A stretch of 64,000 nucleotides of DNA, from NCBI GenBank assembly GCA_017525035.1, contig JAFXTH010000015.1, positions 1-64,000 on the forward strand, in the 5' to 3' direction. The stretch comes from Bacilli bacterium. GTDB taxonomy: Bacteria > Bacillota_I > Bacilli_A > RF39 > UBA660. The position numbers were made by a program, and so were the translations under genes. The notes beneath the pieces are model-generated. The model was not told the origin of the DNA. It was given only the letters and a program-made list of their open reading frames with translations, and made no database searches. Positions 54,673-64,000 of the stretch are shown here, piece after piece. The stretch's first letter is position 1, and each line of letters begins with the position of its first letter.

Positions 54673-57600
54673 ATGAACAAAATTTATTCTAAATTTTTAG
54701 ATGATTGCAACAATATTGAGAGTTATTACGAGAAGTTAGTTGAACTAACTAAAAATCATAATTTTGTTGGGTCTACAAATGAATGGATAATAGATAATTT
54801 TTACTTAATAGTAGAGCAAAGAAATGCTATTAAAAGATTATTTAGACATAAAAAGAGTATAAAAGAGTTACTAGCTAAGAATGAGGATATGTACTCAATT
54901 CTTAAGGAAATATTTAAAAGTCATGATTATAACTTAGATAGACATTTACTTATTAAAGAATTGAATGCTTATCAGACTAAGAACAATTGCTATTATTCTT
55001 ATGATACGGTTAGAGTTATTCCAATTTTAATAACAATGATATTAGTTGATGAACTTAATTTATTGTGTATTAAAAGAGAAGAAAAACTTGATGATTTAAA
55101 GAAAGTTAATGAAGTAATTACTAAACTTGATAATGACAGAATTACTAATCCAGATATTGATTTCAATGATTATATTAAGATTGATGAATATTTAATTGAA
55201 CATCCATATTATCTTTATAACTTGAATGCTAACTTAAAAGAGTTTGGGGAATCAAGTAATGATGTGTTTGAGAAGTTAAATAAATATTTGGAAGAGAACA
55301 ATGTTGACTTAAAACAAGTTATTAATGATGAACATTTATCAAGTATAGCAGATGGCTTATTAGTATCTAACTTATTTAATAACATGAGAACAGTTACTAA
55401 ACTTAACTATGATTATTTATGTGATAAGATTAGTAAATCTGAAAAACTATTGTTATCTAATACAACTTATAAAGCTATGACTCAAGAGTCTAAGAATCTT
55501 TATAGAAGACAAATAGTTAAGAATACTAAAAAGATTGATGAATATAAATATGTTTATAACATAGTTGATAAAGTAAGAGATAATAATAAAGAAATAGCAG
55601 ACTATATCTTTAAGAAAAAAAATACAAGAAAACTTTATGCACTTTATGTAAGTTTAATAATCGTATTTACTTTAATTATTTCAATAATACTAGGTAAATT
55701 TGTATCAGATATTTGGGTTTTAGGAACAATTTTATTACTATTCCCAGTTAGCGAAGTAGTAATGCAGTTTATTAATAAGATCTTTATGAAATTTAATAGA
55801 CCAAAGCCACTTCCTAAATATGATTTTTCAAGAGGTATTCCAAAAGAATATTCAACAATGGTTGTTATACCTACTATCATAAAGAATACTAAAAAGATTG
55901 ATGATATGTACTTACAACTTGAAAAATATTATTTATCTAATAAGACTCCAAATTTATATTTTACTTTATTAGCTGATTGTGCTGAATCAAAGACAAGAGA
56001 TTGTGATTATGATGAAGAAGTAGCACAATATGGTATTAAGAAAGCTAAAGAATTAAATGAGAAATATAATAAAGAATTATTCTATTTCTTATATAGAAGA
56101 AGAGTATTTAATGAATGTGAAGGTAAGTTTTTAGGTTATGAAAGAAAACGTGGAGGCTTAATGCACTTCAATAAAATACTTTTGGGTAAACTTACTGATA
56201 AAGAAAAAGAAAAGTACGTATATTGTGAAACATTAAGTAGTTTAAAAGCGGAAATTAAATATGTTATTACACTTGATGCAGATACAGAACTTGTATTAAA
56301 TACTGCACAAAAGTTAGTTGGACTTATGGCACATCCATCTAATAGACCAGTGTTAAGCAAAAACAAAGATAAAGTTATATCTGGTTATGCATTGGTACAA
56401 CCAAGAGTAAGTGTTGATATTGAATCAACAAATAAATCAACTTATTCACAATTGGTAGCAGGTATTGGTGGATTTGATATTTATTCATCAATTATTCCAA
56501 ACTTCTATCAAGATGTATTTGAAGAAGGAAGTTTCGTTGGAAAAGGTATTTATGATGTTGAAGTTTTTGAAACAGTTATTGGGGAAAAACTACCAGAAAA
56601 TCAAATATTAAGCCATGACTTATTAGAGGGTAACTATGTAAGATGTGGATATGCATCAGATGTCGAATTAATTGATGACTTCCCATCATCTTTCCTTGTT
56701 GATATGTCACGTCAACATAGATGGACAAGAGGGGATATCCAAATACTTGGATGGCTTAAGAAAAAAGTTAAGAGCAAGAGTGGAATAAAAGTTAAGAATC
56801 CATTAAATGGTGTTGAAAAGTTTAAAATATTCGACAACTTAAGAAGAATACTTGTTAAGCCATCATTACTTTTATTACTAGGTTTATCATTTATTTGTGG
56901 TAATCCGCTTGTAAGTTTATTAACTTCAGTAGCAGTAATTTCCTTACCAATTTTGTTCTATTTAAGAGAAATATTAAATATTCAAAAGAGAACAACTTTA
57001 TCATTTAAACATTATGACTCATTAATGTATGGTACATCAGCTTTAATAGGTCGCGTGTTTATTGATTTAATTACAATGCCTTATGTTGCATACATGCATT
57101 TAAATGCTTTATTTAAGTCATTATACAGAATGCTTATAAGCCATAAGAATTTATTAAACTGGGTAACTGCAGAAGATGCTGCTAAAACAATTAATAATAA
57201 ATTAACAACATACTTAAGAGTATTTAAACCTAACTATGTAATGATTATATTATTTACAACATTAGCGTTTATCTATCCAAAATATATATATGTTGGGCTT
57301 GCTGTATCAGTATGTTTCTTATTAGCCCCATTTATATTGTGGCGTGTAAGTCAAAATAATAAAAAGGTTATAGACCTTGAAAAAAATAAAAAAGAAGACT
57401 TAGAAAGCATTGCTAAGAAGACATGGAATTTCTTTGAAAGTCTTTTAACTGAGGAGAATCATTACTTAATTCCAGATAATTATCAAGTTAATAGAGAAAA
57501 AAGAGCTGATTTTAAAACGTCTCCTACAGATATAGGTATGTCACTTACTTCTGTTGTATCAGCATACGAATTTGGATTCATAAATAGAGATAAAGCTGTT

Positions 57601-60600
57601 TTCTATATTGACCATATATTAAGATCAATAGAAAAACTTGAGAAGTGGAATGGATTTATCTATAACTGGTATAACGTTAAGACTATGACAAAGATGATGC
57701 CTTATGATATATCATCAGTTGATAATGGTAACTTAGCAGCATGTTATATAGTTGTTAAAGAATTCTTATTAAAAGTTAAAGAAAATGGTTTGGCTAAAAA
57801 AGTTGAATACATGTTTAATGAGATGGATTTCAAGAAATTATATACAGATAAAGATGTATTTAGTATTGCTTATGATTGTACAGAAGACAGGCTTTCTGCA
57901 TATAACTACAATAAGTTTGCTAGTGAAAGTAGGATATTAAGTTTTGTAGCAATTGCTAAGGGAGATGCTCCTTCTAAACACTGGTTATGCCTTGATAAAT
58001 CACTTACTAGATACAGAAAATATAAAGGCTTAACTTCATGGAGTGGAACATCATTTGAATATTTCATGCCTGAATTATTCATGAAAAGTTATTCAAATAC
58101 ACTTCTTGATGAAAGTTACTTCTTTGCAATATATTGTCAAAAAGAATATATGAAAGAAGTAGATAAAGATATGCCTTGGGGTATTTCTGAATCTGCTTAT
58201 GGTGAATTAGATGATGGGCTTAATTACAAATATAAAGCTTTCTCTACACCATATTTAAAAGTACAAGAAGATAAAAACCAACGAGTTGTTATATCACCAT
58301 ATGCTTCACTTTTAGCATTAAGTAACAATCCACAAGCAGTATATGCAAACATAATTAAATTAAAAAGATTAGGTCTTCTTGGAGATTTTGGTTTCTATGA
58401 AGCATATGACTATGATGATAAAGAAATAGTTAAGGCTTTCTTCTCACACCATCAAGGAATGATTCTTGCAAGCTTATGTAACTATTTAAGATCAGATGCA
58501 ATAAAGAATTATTTCCACAATGATGTAAGAATTAAATCTGTTGAAATACTATTAAAAGAAAAAGTTCAATTTAATCCAATGATTGATATGAAGATCTATG
58601 GATATAAGAAATATCATTATGAAAAAGAAATAGTAGAAAATGATATCAGAGCATTCAATTACATGTCAGATATTCCTGAAGTATCAGTACTTTCTAACAA
58701 TGACTATATGCTATTAATGAACGATAGAGGAAATGGATTCTCAAGATACAAGAAAGTTCAATTAAATAGATATAGAAAGATTACTGAACAAGATTATGGA
58801 ATGTTCATGTATATAAAAGATTTAAGTAATTCTAAGTTCTTTAGTAATACTTATTCACCAACTTATGTAGAACCTGATAAATATAATGTAGTATTTGCTA
58901 GTGATAGAATTACATTTATAAGACAAGATGATCAGTTAACTACAAAGACTGAAATTATCGTTACAAAAGAGCATAATGCTGAAATAAGAAGATTTACATT
59001 TAAAAATAATTCAAATGAAGATAAATACTTAGAACTTACAACTTATAATGAACCAATTATTAATGAAAACATTGAGGATATAACTCATAGAACATTTAAG
59101 AGTTTATTTATAAGCAGTGAGTATGATAAAGAACATGAAAGTATTGTTATGTGTAGAAGAAACAATAACAAGAATACTGTTCAATATTATGTTAATAGAT
59201 TACTTGTAGAAGATGATACTCATAGAATTAGTTATGAAACTGAGCGTAGTAAGTTTATTGGAAGAAATAGAAATACTGATAAACCTCTTGCTATGGAAAG
59301 TAAATTATCTAATACAGTTGGAACAAATATAGATCCGATTGTAAGTATAAGAACAAATATTGTTGTTCCTGCAGGTAAAGAAAGAAAAGTATACTTTATT
59401 GCGGGTTATAGTAAATCTCGTGAGCAAATTGATGCAATACTTGATGCATATAATACTTATTCAAAGATTAATACAGCATTTGAGTATGCAACTCTTGCTA
59501 ATAATATTAATACTAAGATTTTAGGTATAAATGGACCTGATATGAGAAATTACAATAAGATGTTAAACTTCTTATATCAAACAAATAGGCATTTTATAAA
59601 TCCTGAAAGAAAAGATATACTTACTAAGAATAGTATGAATCAAACTAATTTGTGGAAATTTGGTATTACTGGAGATTATCCAATAATGCTTGTTGAAGTA
59701 CATGAAAGTGAGTCAGTAAACTTAGTAAAAGAAGTATTAAAAGCTTATGAATTCTATAAAACTAGATCAATATTTATTGATGTAGTTATAGTAAATAGGG
59801 AAAACGAAGAATATAAACCTATAATTAAAAGAGAAAGAGAAAAAGAAATCTATAGAATGAATACTCTTTATGATTTCTATGCTACACCAGGAAAGATATT
59901 TGTGCTTGATGACAAAGATGTTAGCTATGCTGAAGATATTTTACTTAACATGGTAGCAAGATTAAGATTTGATACTAGAAAGAGTTCTTCTTTAACAGAA
60001 AGTGTTGATGATTTATTAAAAGATAATAAGATGGTTAAATATGACCCTATTAAATACGCTCCTGAAATTAAAGAAGAAAAAGAATATGATTTAGAATTCT
60101 TTAATAACTTTGGAGGATTTACTAAATCAGGAGATGAGTATGTAATAACTAATCCTGATACTCCAACACCATGGTGTAATGTTATTGCAAACAATAGATT
60201 TGGAACAATTGTTACAAATAATGAATGTGGATTTACATATGCATATAATAGCCAAATGTTTAAGATTACTTCTTGGACAAATGACATTGTATTGAATGAT
60301 AAATCCGAAGGTGTTATTGTAAATGGTGAAAGAGTAAATGCTACTAAATGTGCACATGGATTTGGATATTCAACATTCAGTCATGATTCAAAAGATTTTG
60401 CTTTTGATACGACACATTTTGTATCACAAAATGATACTATTAAGTTCTATAAAATAAAATTTGTTAATAAAGCAAAAGATAGTAAGAAATATAAGATTAA
60501 CTTTTGGATTAACCCAACATTTGGGCCAAATGAAGAAAAATCTAGTAGATACTTACTTGCTGATTACTTTGAACAGATGAATGCAATACTTATAAGAAAT

Positions 60601-62349
60601 GTTTATAATACTAACTTCTCACATATAACTGCATTCTTATCATCAACACTTTCTTTAAGTAATTACTCAATTAATTTGATATTATTTAAATCTATTGAAG
60701 TAGAATTAGAACTTAAAGCTGGTGAAGAAAAAGAATTCTCATTTATGCTTGGTAGTGAAATAGGAAATGAAAATGTTCAAGCATTAATAGAGAAATACAA
60801 TAGCGAAGATAAGATTAATAAAGAACTTAAAGCAGTTAAAGATTATTGGAAGAATAGATTATCTACTTATAAAGTTAAGACACCAGATCCTGCATTTAAC
60901 TATGTAATGAATGGTTGGTATTTATATCAAACAATTGCATCAAGAATAAATGCTAAAGCAGGATTCTACCAAGTTGGTGGAGCATTTGGATATAGAGATC
61001 AGTTACAAGATTGTACTAACTTGTGTATTGTTGAACCAGAATTAACAAGAGCACAAATAATAGAAAATGCTAAACATCAATTTATGGAAGGTGATGTACT
61101 TCACTGGTGGCATGAATTTATACGTTTAGGTCTAAGAAGCAAATATAAAGATGATTTCTTGTGGTTAGTATATGCAGTAAATAGATATGTTACTATTTCT
61201 GGTGATTACAAAATCCTTGATGAACAAATTGAGTTTGTCGATGGTGAAAAACTAGGCAAGAACGAAGATGAAAAAGGTATTAACTATGTTTATACAAATA
61301 CTAAGAAGTCTTTATATGAGCACTGTTTATTATCAATAATTAAGTCTTTCTCTGAACTAGGAGAGAATGGTCTTCCACTTATGGGTGGAGGTGACTGGAA
61401 CGATGGTATGAATAAAGTTGGAATTGAAGGCAAAGGTACTAGTGTCTGGCTTGGATTCTTCTTATATACTATCGTTAAAGGTTTCTTACCAATAGCTAAA
61501 AAGTATAAAGATTTAGATACTAAAGAATATGAGGAAAAGCTTAAAAAATTAAAAGATAGCTTAAATAATGCAGCATGGGATGGTGATTATTATCTAAGAG
61601 CATTCTTTGATAATGGTGATGCACTTGGATCAAATAATAACCTTGAATGTAAGATAGACTTAATAAGTCAAAGTTTCTCAATATTATCTGAAGTAGTAGA
61701 TAAGAATAAGGTTGAAGCAGTTGTTAGAAGTGTTGAAGAAAACTTAGTTGATGATAACTTAGAGATTATTAAACTTCTTACTCCACCATTTGTAGAAAGT
61801 GAAGATAATCCTGGATACATAATGGATTATCCACCTGGAATAAGAGAAAATGGAGGACAATATACACATGCAGTATCTTGGTACATTATGGCACTTATTA
61901 AATTAGGGGCAAGAGATAAAGCTTATGAATATTATCAAATGATAAACCCAATTAATAGAAGTATTACAAAGAAAGATGTATTAAGATATAAAGTAGAACC
62001 ATATGTTATAGCAGCAGATATATATAGTAATCCATCGCAGCCTGCTCGTGGAGGATGGACATGGTACACTGGAAGTGCTGGATGGTTCTATAACATCGGT
62101 ATAACTGAAATACTTGGTATTAAGAAAGAAGGAAATACATTAAGATTTGTTCCTAGTGTACCAACTTCATGGAAGAGTTACGAAGTAGAATATAAATATT
62201 ATGATACTTTATATAAAATTAAAGTTAACTTAAATAACAAAGCTGATGGAATTTTTGTTGATGGTGATAAGATTAACAAAAATTATGTAACATTAAAAAA
62301 TGATAAGCGTATACACGCAGTAATAGTTAATGGAGGTACTAATGATTAA
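54673..62349 (+). CDS. Cyclic beta-1,2-glucan synthase-like protein
   Basis: 2,558 residues, the NdvB/ChvB type that starts, extends and cyclises beta-1,2-glucan from UDP-glucose. Order seen: helical N-terminus, membrane segments (about 321-370), a GT84 glycosyltransferase domain (about 390-720; D535-x-D537, QHRWTRGD with W684), membrane segments (about 729-770 and 854-895), glycoamylase-like domain (about 910-1330), and two GH94 copies. The last GH94 carries GGDWNDGM (D2241) and controls chain length. ATG 54673 has AAGGAGTAG upstream. The first half of this family is often in Gram-negative plant symbionts; its presence here suggests a distinct envelope or secreted glucan. The pgi start lies in its end. 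Confidence 0.93.
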   Translation: MNKIYSKFLDDCNNIESYYEKLVELTKNHNFVGSTNEWIIDNFYLIVEQRNAIKRLFRHKKSIKELLAKNEDMYSILKEIFKSHDYNLDRHLLIKELNAYQTKNNCYYSYDTVRVIPILITMILVDELNLLCIKREEKLDDLKKVNEVITKLDNDRITNPDIDFNDYIKIDEYLIEHPYYLYNLNANLKEFGESSNDVFEKLNKYLEENNVDLKQVINDEHLSSIADGLLVSNLFNNMRTVTKLNYDYLCDKISKSEKLLLSNTTYKAMTQESKNLYRRQIVKNTKKIDEYKYVYNIVDKVRDNNKEIADYIFKKKNTRKLYALYVSLIIVFTLIISIILGKFVSDIWVLGTILLLFPVSEVVMQFINKIFMKFNRPKPLPKYDFSRGIPKEYSTMVVIPTIIKNTKKIDDMYLQLEKYYLSNKTPNLYFTLLADCAESKTRDCDYDEEVAQYGIKKAKELNEKYNKELFYFLYRRRVFNECEGKFLGYERKRGGLMHFNKILLGKLTDKEKEKYVYCETLSSLKAEIKYVITLDADTELVLNTAQKLVGLMAHPSNRPVLSKNKDKVISGYALVQPRVSVDIESTNKSTYSQLVAGIGGFDIYSSIIPNFYQDVFEEGSFVGKGIYDVEVFETVIGEKLPENQILSHDLLEGNYVRCGYASDVELIDDFPSSFLVDMSRQHRWTRGDIQILGWLKKKVKSKSGIKVKNPLNGVEKFKIFDNLRRILVKPSLLLLLGLSFICGNPLVSLLTSVAVISLPILFYLREILNIQKRTTLSFKHYDSLMYGTSALIGRVFIDLITMPYVAYMHLNALFKSLYRMLISHKNLLNWVTAEDAAKTINNKLTTYLRVFKPNYVMIILFTTLAFIYPKYIYVGLAVSVCFLLAPFILWRVSQNNKKVIDLEKNKKEDLESIAKKTWNFFESLLTEENHYLIPDNYQVNREKRADFKTSPTDIGMSLTSVVSAYEFGFINRDKAVFYIDHILRSIEKLEKWNGFIYNWYNVKTMTKMMPYDISSVDNGNLAACYIVVKEFLLKVKENGLAKKVEYMFNEMDFKKLYTDKDVFSIAYDCTEDRLSAYNYNKFASESRILSFVAIAKGDAPSKHWLCLDKSLTRYRKYKGLTSWSGTSFEYFMPELFMKSYSNTLLDESYFFAIYCQKEYMKEVDKDMPWGISESAYGELDDGLNYKYKAFSTPYLKVQEDKNQRVVISPYASLLALSNNPQAVYANIIKLKRLGLLGDFGFYEAYDYDDKEIVKAFFSHHQGMILASLCNYLRSDAIKNYFHNDVRIKSVEILLKEKVQFNPMIDMKIYGYKKYHYEKEIVENDIRAFNYMSDIPEVSVLSNNDYMLLMNDRGNGFSRYKKVQLNRYRKITEQDYGMFMYIKDLSNSKFFSNTYSPTYVEPDKYNVVFASDRITFIRQDDQLTTKTEIIVTKEHNAEIRRFTFKNNSNEDKYLELTTYNEPIINENIEDITHRTFKSLFISSEYDKEHESIVMCRRNNNKNTVQYYVNRLLVEDDTHRISYETERSKFIGRNRNTDKPLAMESKLSNTVGTNIDPIVSIRTNIVVPAGKERKVYFIAGYSKSREQIDAILDAYNTYSKINTAFEYATLANNINTKILGINGPDMRNYNKMLNFLYQTNRHFINPERKDILTKNSMNQTNLWKFGITGDYPIMLVEVHESESVNLVKEVLKAYEFYKTRSIFIDVVIVNRENEEYKPIIKREREKEIYRMNTLYDFYATPGKIFVLDDKDVSYAEDILLNMVARLRFDTRKSSSLTESVDDLLKDNKMVKYDPIKYAPEIKEEKEYDLEFFNNFGGFTKSGDEYVITNPDTPTPWCNVIANNRFGTIVTNNECGFTYAYNSQMFKITSWTNDIVLNDKSEGVIVNGERVNATKCAHGFGYSTFSHDSKDFAFDTTHFVSQNDTIKFYKIKFVNKAKDSKKYKINFWINPTFGPNEEKSSRYLLADYFEQMNAILIRNVYNTNFSHITAFLSSTLSLSNYSINLILFKSIEVELELKAGEEKEFSFMLGSEIGNENVQALIEKYNSEDKINKELKAVKDYWKNRLSTYKVKTPDPAFNYVMNGWYLYQTIASRINAKAGFYQVGGAFGYRDQLQDCTNLCIVEPELTRAQIIENAKHQFMEGDVLHWWHEFIRLGLRSKYKDDFLWLVYAVNRYVTISGDYKILDEQIEFVDGEKLGKNEDEKGINYVYTNTKKSLYEHCLLSIIKSFSELGENGLPLMGGGDWNDGMNKVGIEGKGTSVWLGFFLYTIVKGFLPIAKKYKDLDTKEYEEKLKKLKDSLNNAAWDGDYYLRAFFDNGDALGSNNNLECKIDLISQSFSILSEVVDKNKVEAVVRSVEENLVDDNLEIIKLLTPPFVESEDNPGYIMDYPPGIRENGGQYTHAVSWYIMALIKLGARDKAYEYYQMINPINRSITKKDVLRYKVEPYVIAADIYSNPSQPARGGWTWYTGSAGWFYNIGITEILGIKKEGNTLRFVPSVPTSWKSYEVEYKYYDTLYKIKVNLNNKADGIFVDGDKINKNYVTLKNDKRIHAVIVNGGTND

Positions 62350-63547
62350 TTTTGATTTTCACAAATATGTAAGCAATTATATAAAAAAGGAAGATAAAGT
62401 TGAGTACTTAGAAAAAGCTAGGGAAATTAAATCAAGATTCATTGATGGAGATTTAAAATATTGGAATAAACTTGATACTTTTGTATCTAGTCAAGAATTC
62501 AAAAGAATTATAAGTGTATCTGATTATATTAAATCTAATTGTGATGTTTTCTTAGTAATTGGTATTGGTGGTTCATACATGGGTGCTAAAGCAGTAATTG
62601 AAGCTTTAGCTCCTATGTACAATAGAAAAAAGCCAGAAATTATTTTCCTAGGTACAAATCTTTGCAGCGAAGAGTACTATGAAACACTTGAATATATCAA
62701 AGATAAAGATGTTATCGTTGATGTCATATCTAAGTCTGGTACTACTTTAGAGCCTTCAATAGCATTCTCATTAACTATGGATATTATGAAAGAAAAATAT
62801 AGTGATGAAGAATTAAAACAAAGAGTAATCATCACTACTGATCCAGAAAAAGGTACACTAAGGGAACTTGTTAATAAAGAAGGTTATGTATCATTTACTG
62901 TCCCAGAACAAGTTGGTGGAAGATTCTCAGTTTTAACACCTGTTGGACTTTTACCAATCGCTGTAGCAGGAATTGATGTATTACAATTAGTTCAAGGTGC
63001 TAAATCATCTTTTGAGAGAGTTGATAGAGCAATTGAATATGCTGTAATAAGAGACATTTTCTTTAAAAAAGGAAAAGATGTGGAATCATTTACTGTTTAT
63101 AACAGTAAAATGTATTATTTCACAGAATGGTTAAAACAGTTATTCGCTGAAACTCAAGGTAAGCAAAAGAAAGCATTACTTCCAATATCATGTGTTAATA
63201 CAAGGGACTTACATTCATTAGGTCAATTCTTACAAGAAGGACATGATATTATATTTGAAACAGTAATAGGAATTGATAAGGATAAGAAAGTTGCACTTGA
63301 TAAATATGATATGGAACTTAATAGTCTTAACAACATTGCACTTGATAAAGTAGGTTTAGCTCATTTTAATGGATTCACTCCAACAAATATAATTACAATT
63401 GATGAAAAGAATGAATTCGCAATTGGTGAGTTAATACATTTCTTTATATTGAGCGCTATTGTAGGAGCACTATTAATCGATGTTAATCCGTTTGATCAAC
63501 CTGGAGTTCAAGAATATAAAAAATTAATTAATGAGGAGTTAGAATAG
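62342..63547 (+). CDS. pgi: Glucose-6-phosphate isomerase
   Basis: Interconverts glucose 6-phosphate and fructose 6-phosphate. 401 residues, shorter than the usual 440-450, all from the N-terminus and loops; the core motifs remain: VIGIGGSYMGAKAV, ISKSGTTLEPSIAF, PEQVGGRFSVLTPVGLLP, HSLGQFLQEG and the C-terminal FDQPGVQEYKKL with the catalytic lysine. GGAGGTACTA lies before ATG 62342, within the end of the glucan synthase gene, so translation is coupled. Likely supplies or drains glucose phosphate around the glucan pathway. Confidence 0.94.
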   Translation: MINFDFHKYVSNYIKKEDKVEYLEKAREIKSRFIDGDLKYWNKLDTFVSSQEFKRIISVSDYIKSNCDVFLVIGIGGSYMGAKAVIEALAPMYNRKKPEIIFLGTNLCSEEYYETLEYIKDKDVIVDVISKSGTTLEPSIAFSLTMDIMKEKYSDEELKQRVIITTDPEKGTLRELVNKEGYVSFTVPEQVGGRFSVLTPVGLLPIAVAGIDVLQLVQGAKSSFERVDRAIEYAVIRDIFFKKGKDVESFTVYNSKMYYFTEWLKQLFAETQGKQKKALLPISCVNTRDLHSLGQFLQEGHDIIFETVIGIDKDKKVALDKYDMELNSLNNIALDKVGLAHFNGFTPTNIITIDEKNEFAIGELIHFFILSAIVGALLIDVNPFDQPGVQEYKKLINEELE

Positions 63548-63548
63548 T

Positions 63549-64000
63549 ATGGAAGTATTTATAGTTACATTAGTAATAATATTATTATGTGTATTACCTG
63601 GATGTATAGTACAAGTCAATCAATATGAAAGAGGAGTATTATTCTCTCGTGGTAAATTTAAAAAAGTATTAAAACCTGGATGGAATTTTGTTATTCCAAT
63701 ATTCCAAAGCTACAAAAAAGTAGATATAAGAACAAAAGCAGATGACGTTCCTGCTCAAGAAGCAATCACTAAGGATAACGTTTCTGTTAAGATTAATGCA
63801 GTTTTATACTACAAAATATTTGATGCATCTAAGGCAATTCTAGAAGTTGAAAACTATTATTATGCTACTGGGCAACTTGCTCAAACAACAATGAGAAATG
63901 CTGTTGGTAGTGTTACTCTTGATGAACTTTTAGGAGAAAGGGAAAAAATATCTGCACAAATTTGTAAGATAATCGATGAGTTAACTGACCCATGGGGTAT
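63549..64000 (+). CDS. SPFH/stomatin (slipin)-family membrane protein (3' end cut off)
   Basis: The frame runs from ATG 63549, two bases after the pgi stop, to the window end with no stop, so 150 residues are visible. One N-terminal membrane helix (about 2-18), then the SPFH domain with the slipin pattern QYERGVLFSRGKFKKVLKPG, VDIRTKADDVPAQEA and LGEREKISAQI. Such proteins form membrane rings and organise lipid microdomains. Confidence 0.9.
   Translation, partial: MEVFIVTLVIILLCVLPGCIVQVNQYERGVLFSRGKFKKVLKPGWNFVIPIFQSYKKVDIRTKADDVPAQEAITKDNVSVKINAVLYYKIFDASKAILEVENYYYATGQLAQTTMRNAVGSVTLDELLGEREKISAQICKIIDELTDPWG

Noticed and set aside
59925-60287. 120-codon open frame on the minus strand inside the glucan synthase gene
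   Set aside because: No ribosome site, composition of a reverse-frame shadow and complete overlap with a strong domain on the plus strand.
1-64000. Mycoplasma-type code with TGA as tryptophan, given the Mollicute-like tag and AT richness
   Set aside because: TGA is the stop of several well-defined genes (21183, 26742, 36218) and tryptophan is TGG throughout.

Overview
The window is about 30% G+C chromosomal DNA from a Gram-positive bacterium of the Bacillota, most likely a small-genome gut-type member of the Bacilli (RF39-like relatives of the Mollicutes). The evidence is the gene content (SecG, WhiA, ClpP, SigH, Spo0A, Mini-RNase III, a type VII secretion ATPase), conserved Bacillus gene order at two places (mrnC-rlmB-sigH and whiA/clpP), strong AGGAGG-type ribosome sites, arginine written mostly AGA, and an ssrA tag ending AVAFA as in Mollicutes. 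TGA is used as a stop (for example at 21183, 26742 and 36218), so the code is the standard bacterial one, not the Mycoplasma code. No tRNA, rRNA, insertion sequence, prophage or CRISPR array was seen.

Layout. 1-3.3 kb: end of a str-type operon (fusA, tuf). 3.3-9.0 kb: a compact type VII secretion locus with two small Esx-type proteins facing away from an EssC ATPase and an EsaB/YukD ubiquitin-like protein. 9-14.4 kb: a FemAB cell-wall enzyme, a zinc-ribbon membrane protein, then secG, rnr, smpB and ssrA, linking export with RNA decay and ribosome rescue. 14.5-22.9 kb: mostly uncharacterised genes (two HD-domain proteins, a HExxH protein, a lipoprotein, an NlpC/P60 hydrolase) and one decayed gene. 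23.0-30.7 kb: an LRR plus transglutaminase pair, an ABC protein with a ruined ATPase, Mini-RNase III, rlmB, sigH, whiA and clpP.

30.8-38.2 kb: a nucleoside kinase-like protein and a glycolytic run (gap, pgk, tpiA) interrupted by a membrane flippase-like protein and a glycolipid-type glycosyltransferase. 38.2-39.7 kb: spo0A with a Spo0A-box-like site in front and a very acidic small ORF behind. 39.7-44.3 kb: a four-gene operon (binding-protein/VWA fusion, XpaC-like, second binding protein, TelA) that is the best candidate for a poorly described system; a CbbX-type AAA+ ATPase and a DUF4143 ATPase follow. 47.9-54.6 kb: gpmI, small reverse-strand genes, a LexA-box-controlled Y-family polymerase, a second HExxH protein, a lipoprotein and a membrane protein with a permuted papain-like domain. 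54.6-64 kb: a 2,558-residue cyclic beta-1,2-glucan synthase-like protein overlapping pgi, then the start of an SPFH/stomatin gene.

Together the genes cover the middle of glycolysis (Pgi, TpiA, Gap, Pgk, GpmI), glycan and glycolipid synthesis that would use its sugars, envelope remodelling and secretion, and stationary-phase regulation (SigH, Spo0A). Nearly every transcription unit ends in a hairpin plus T-run, and convergent genes commonly share one bidirectional terminator.
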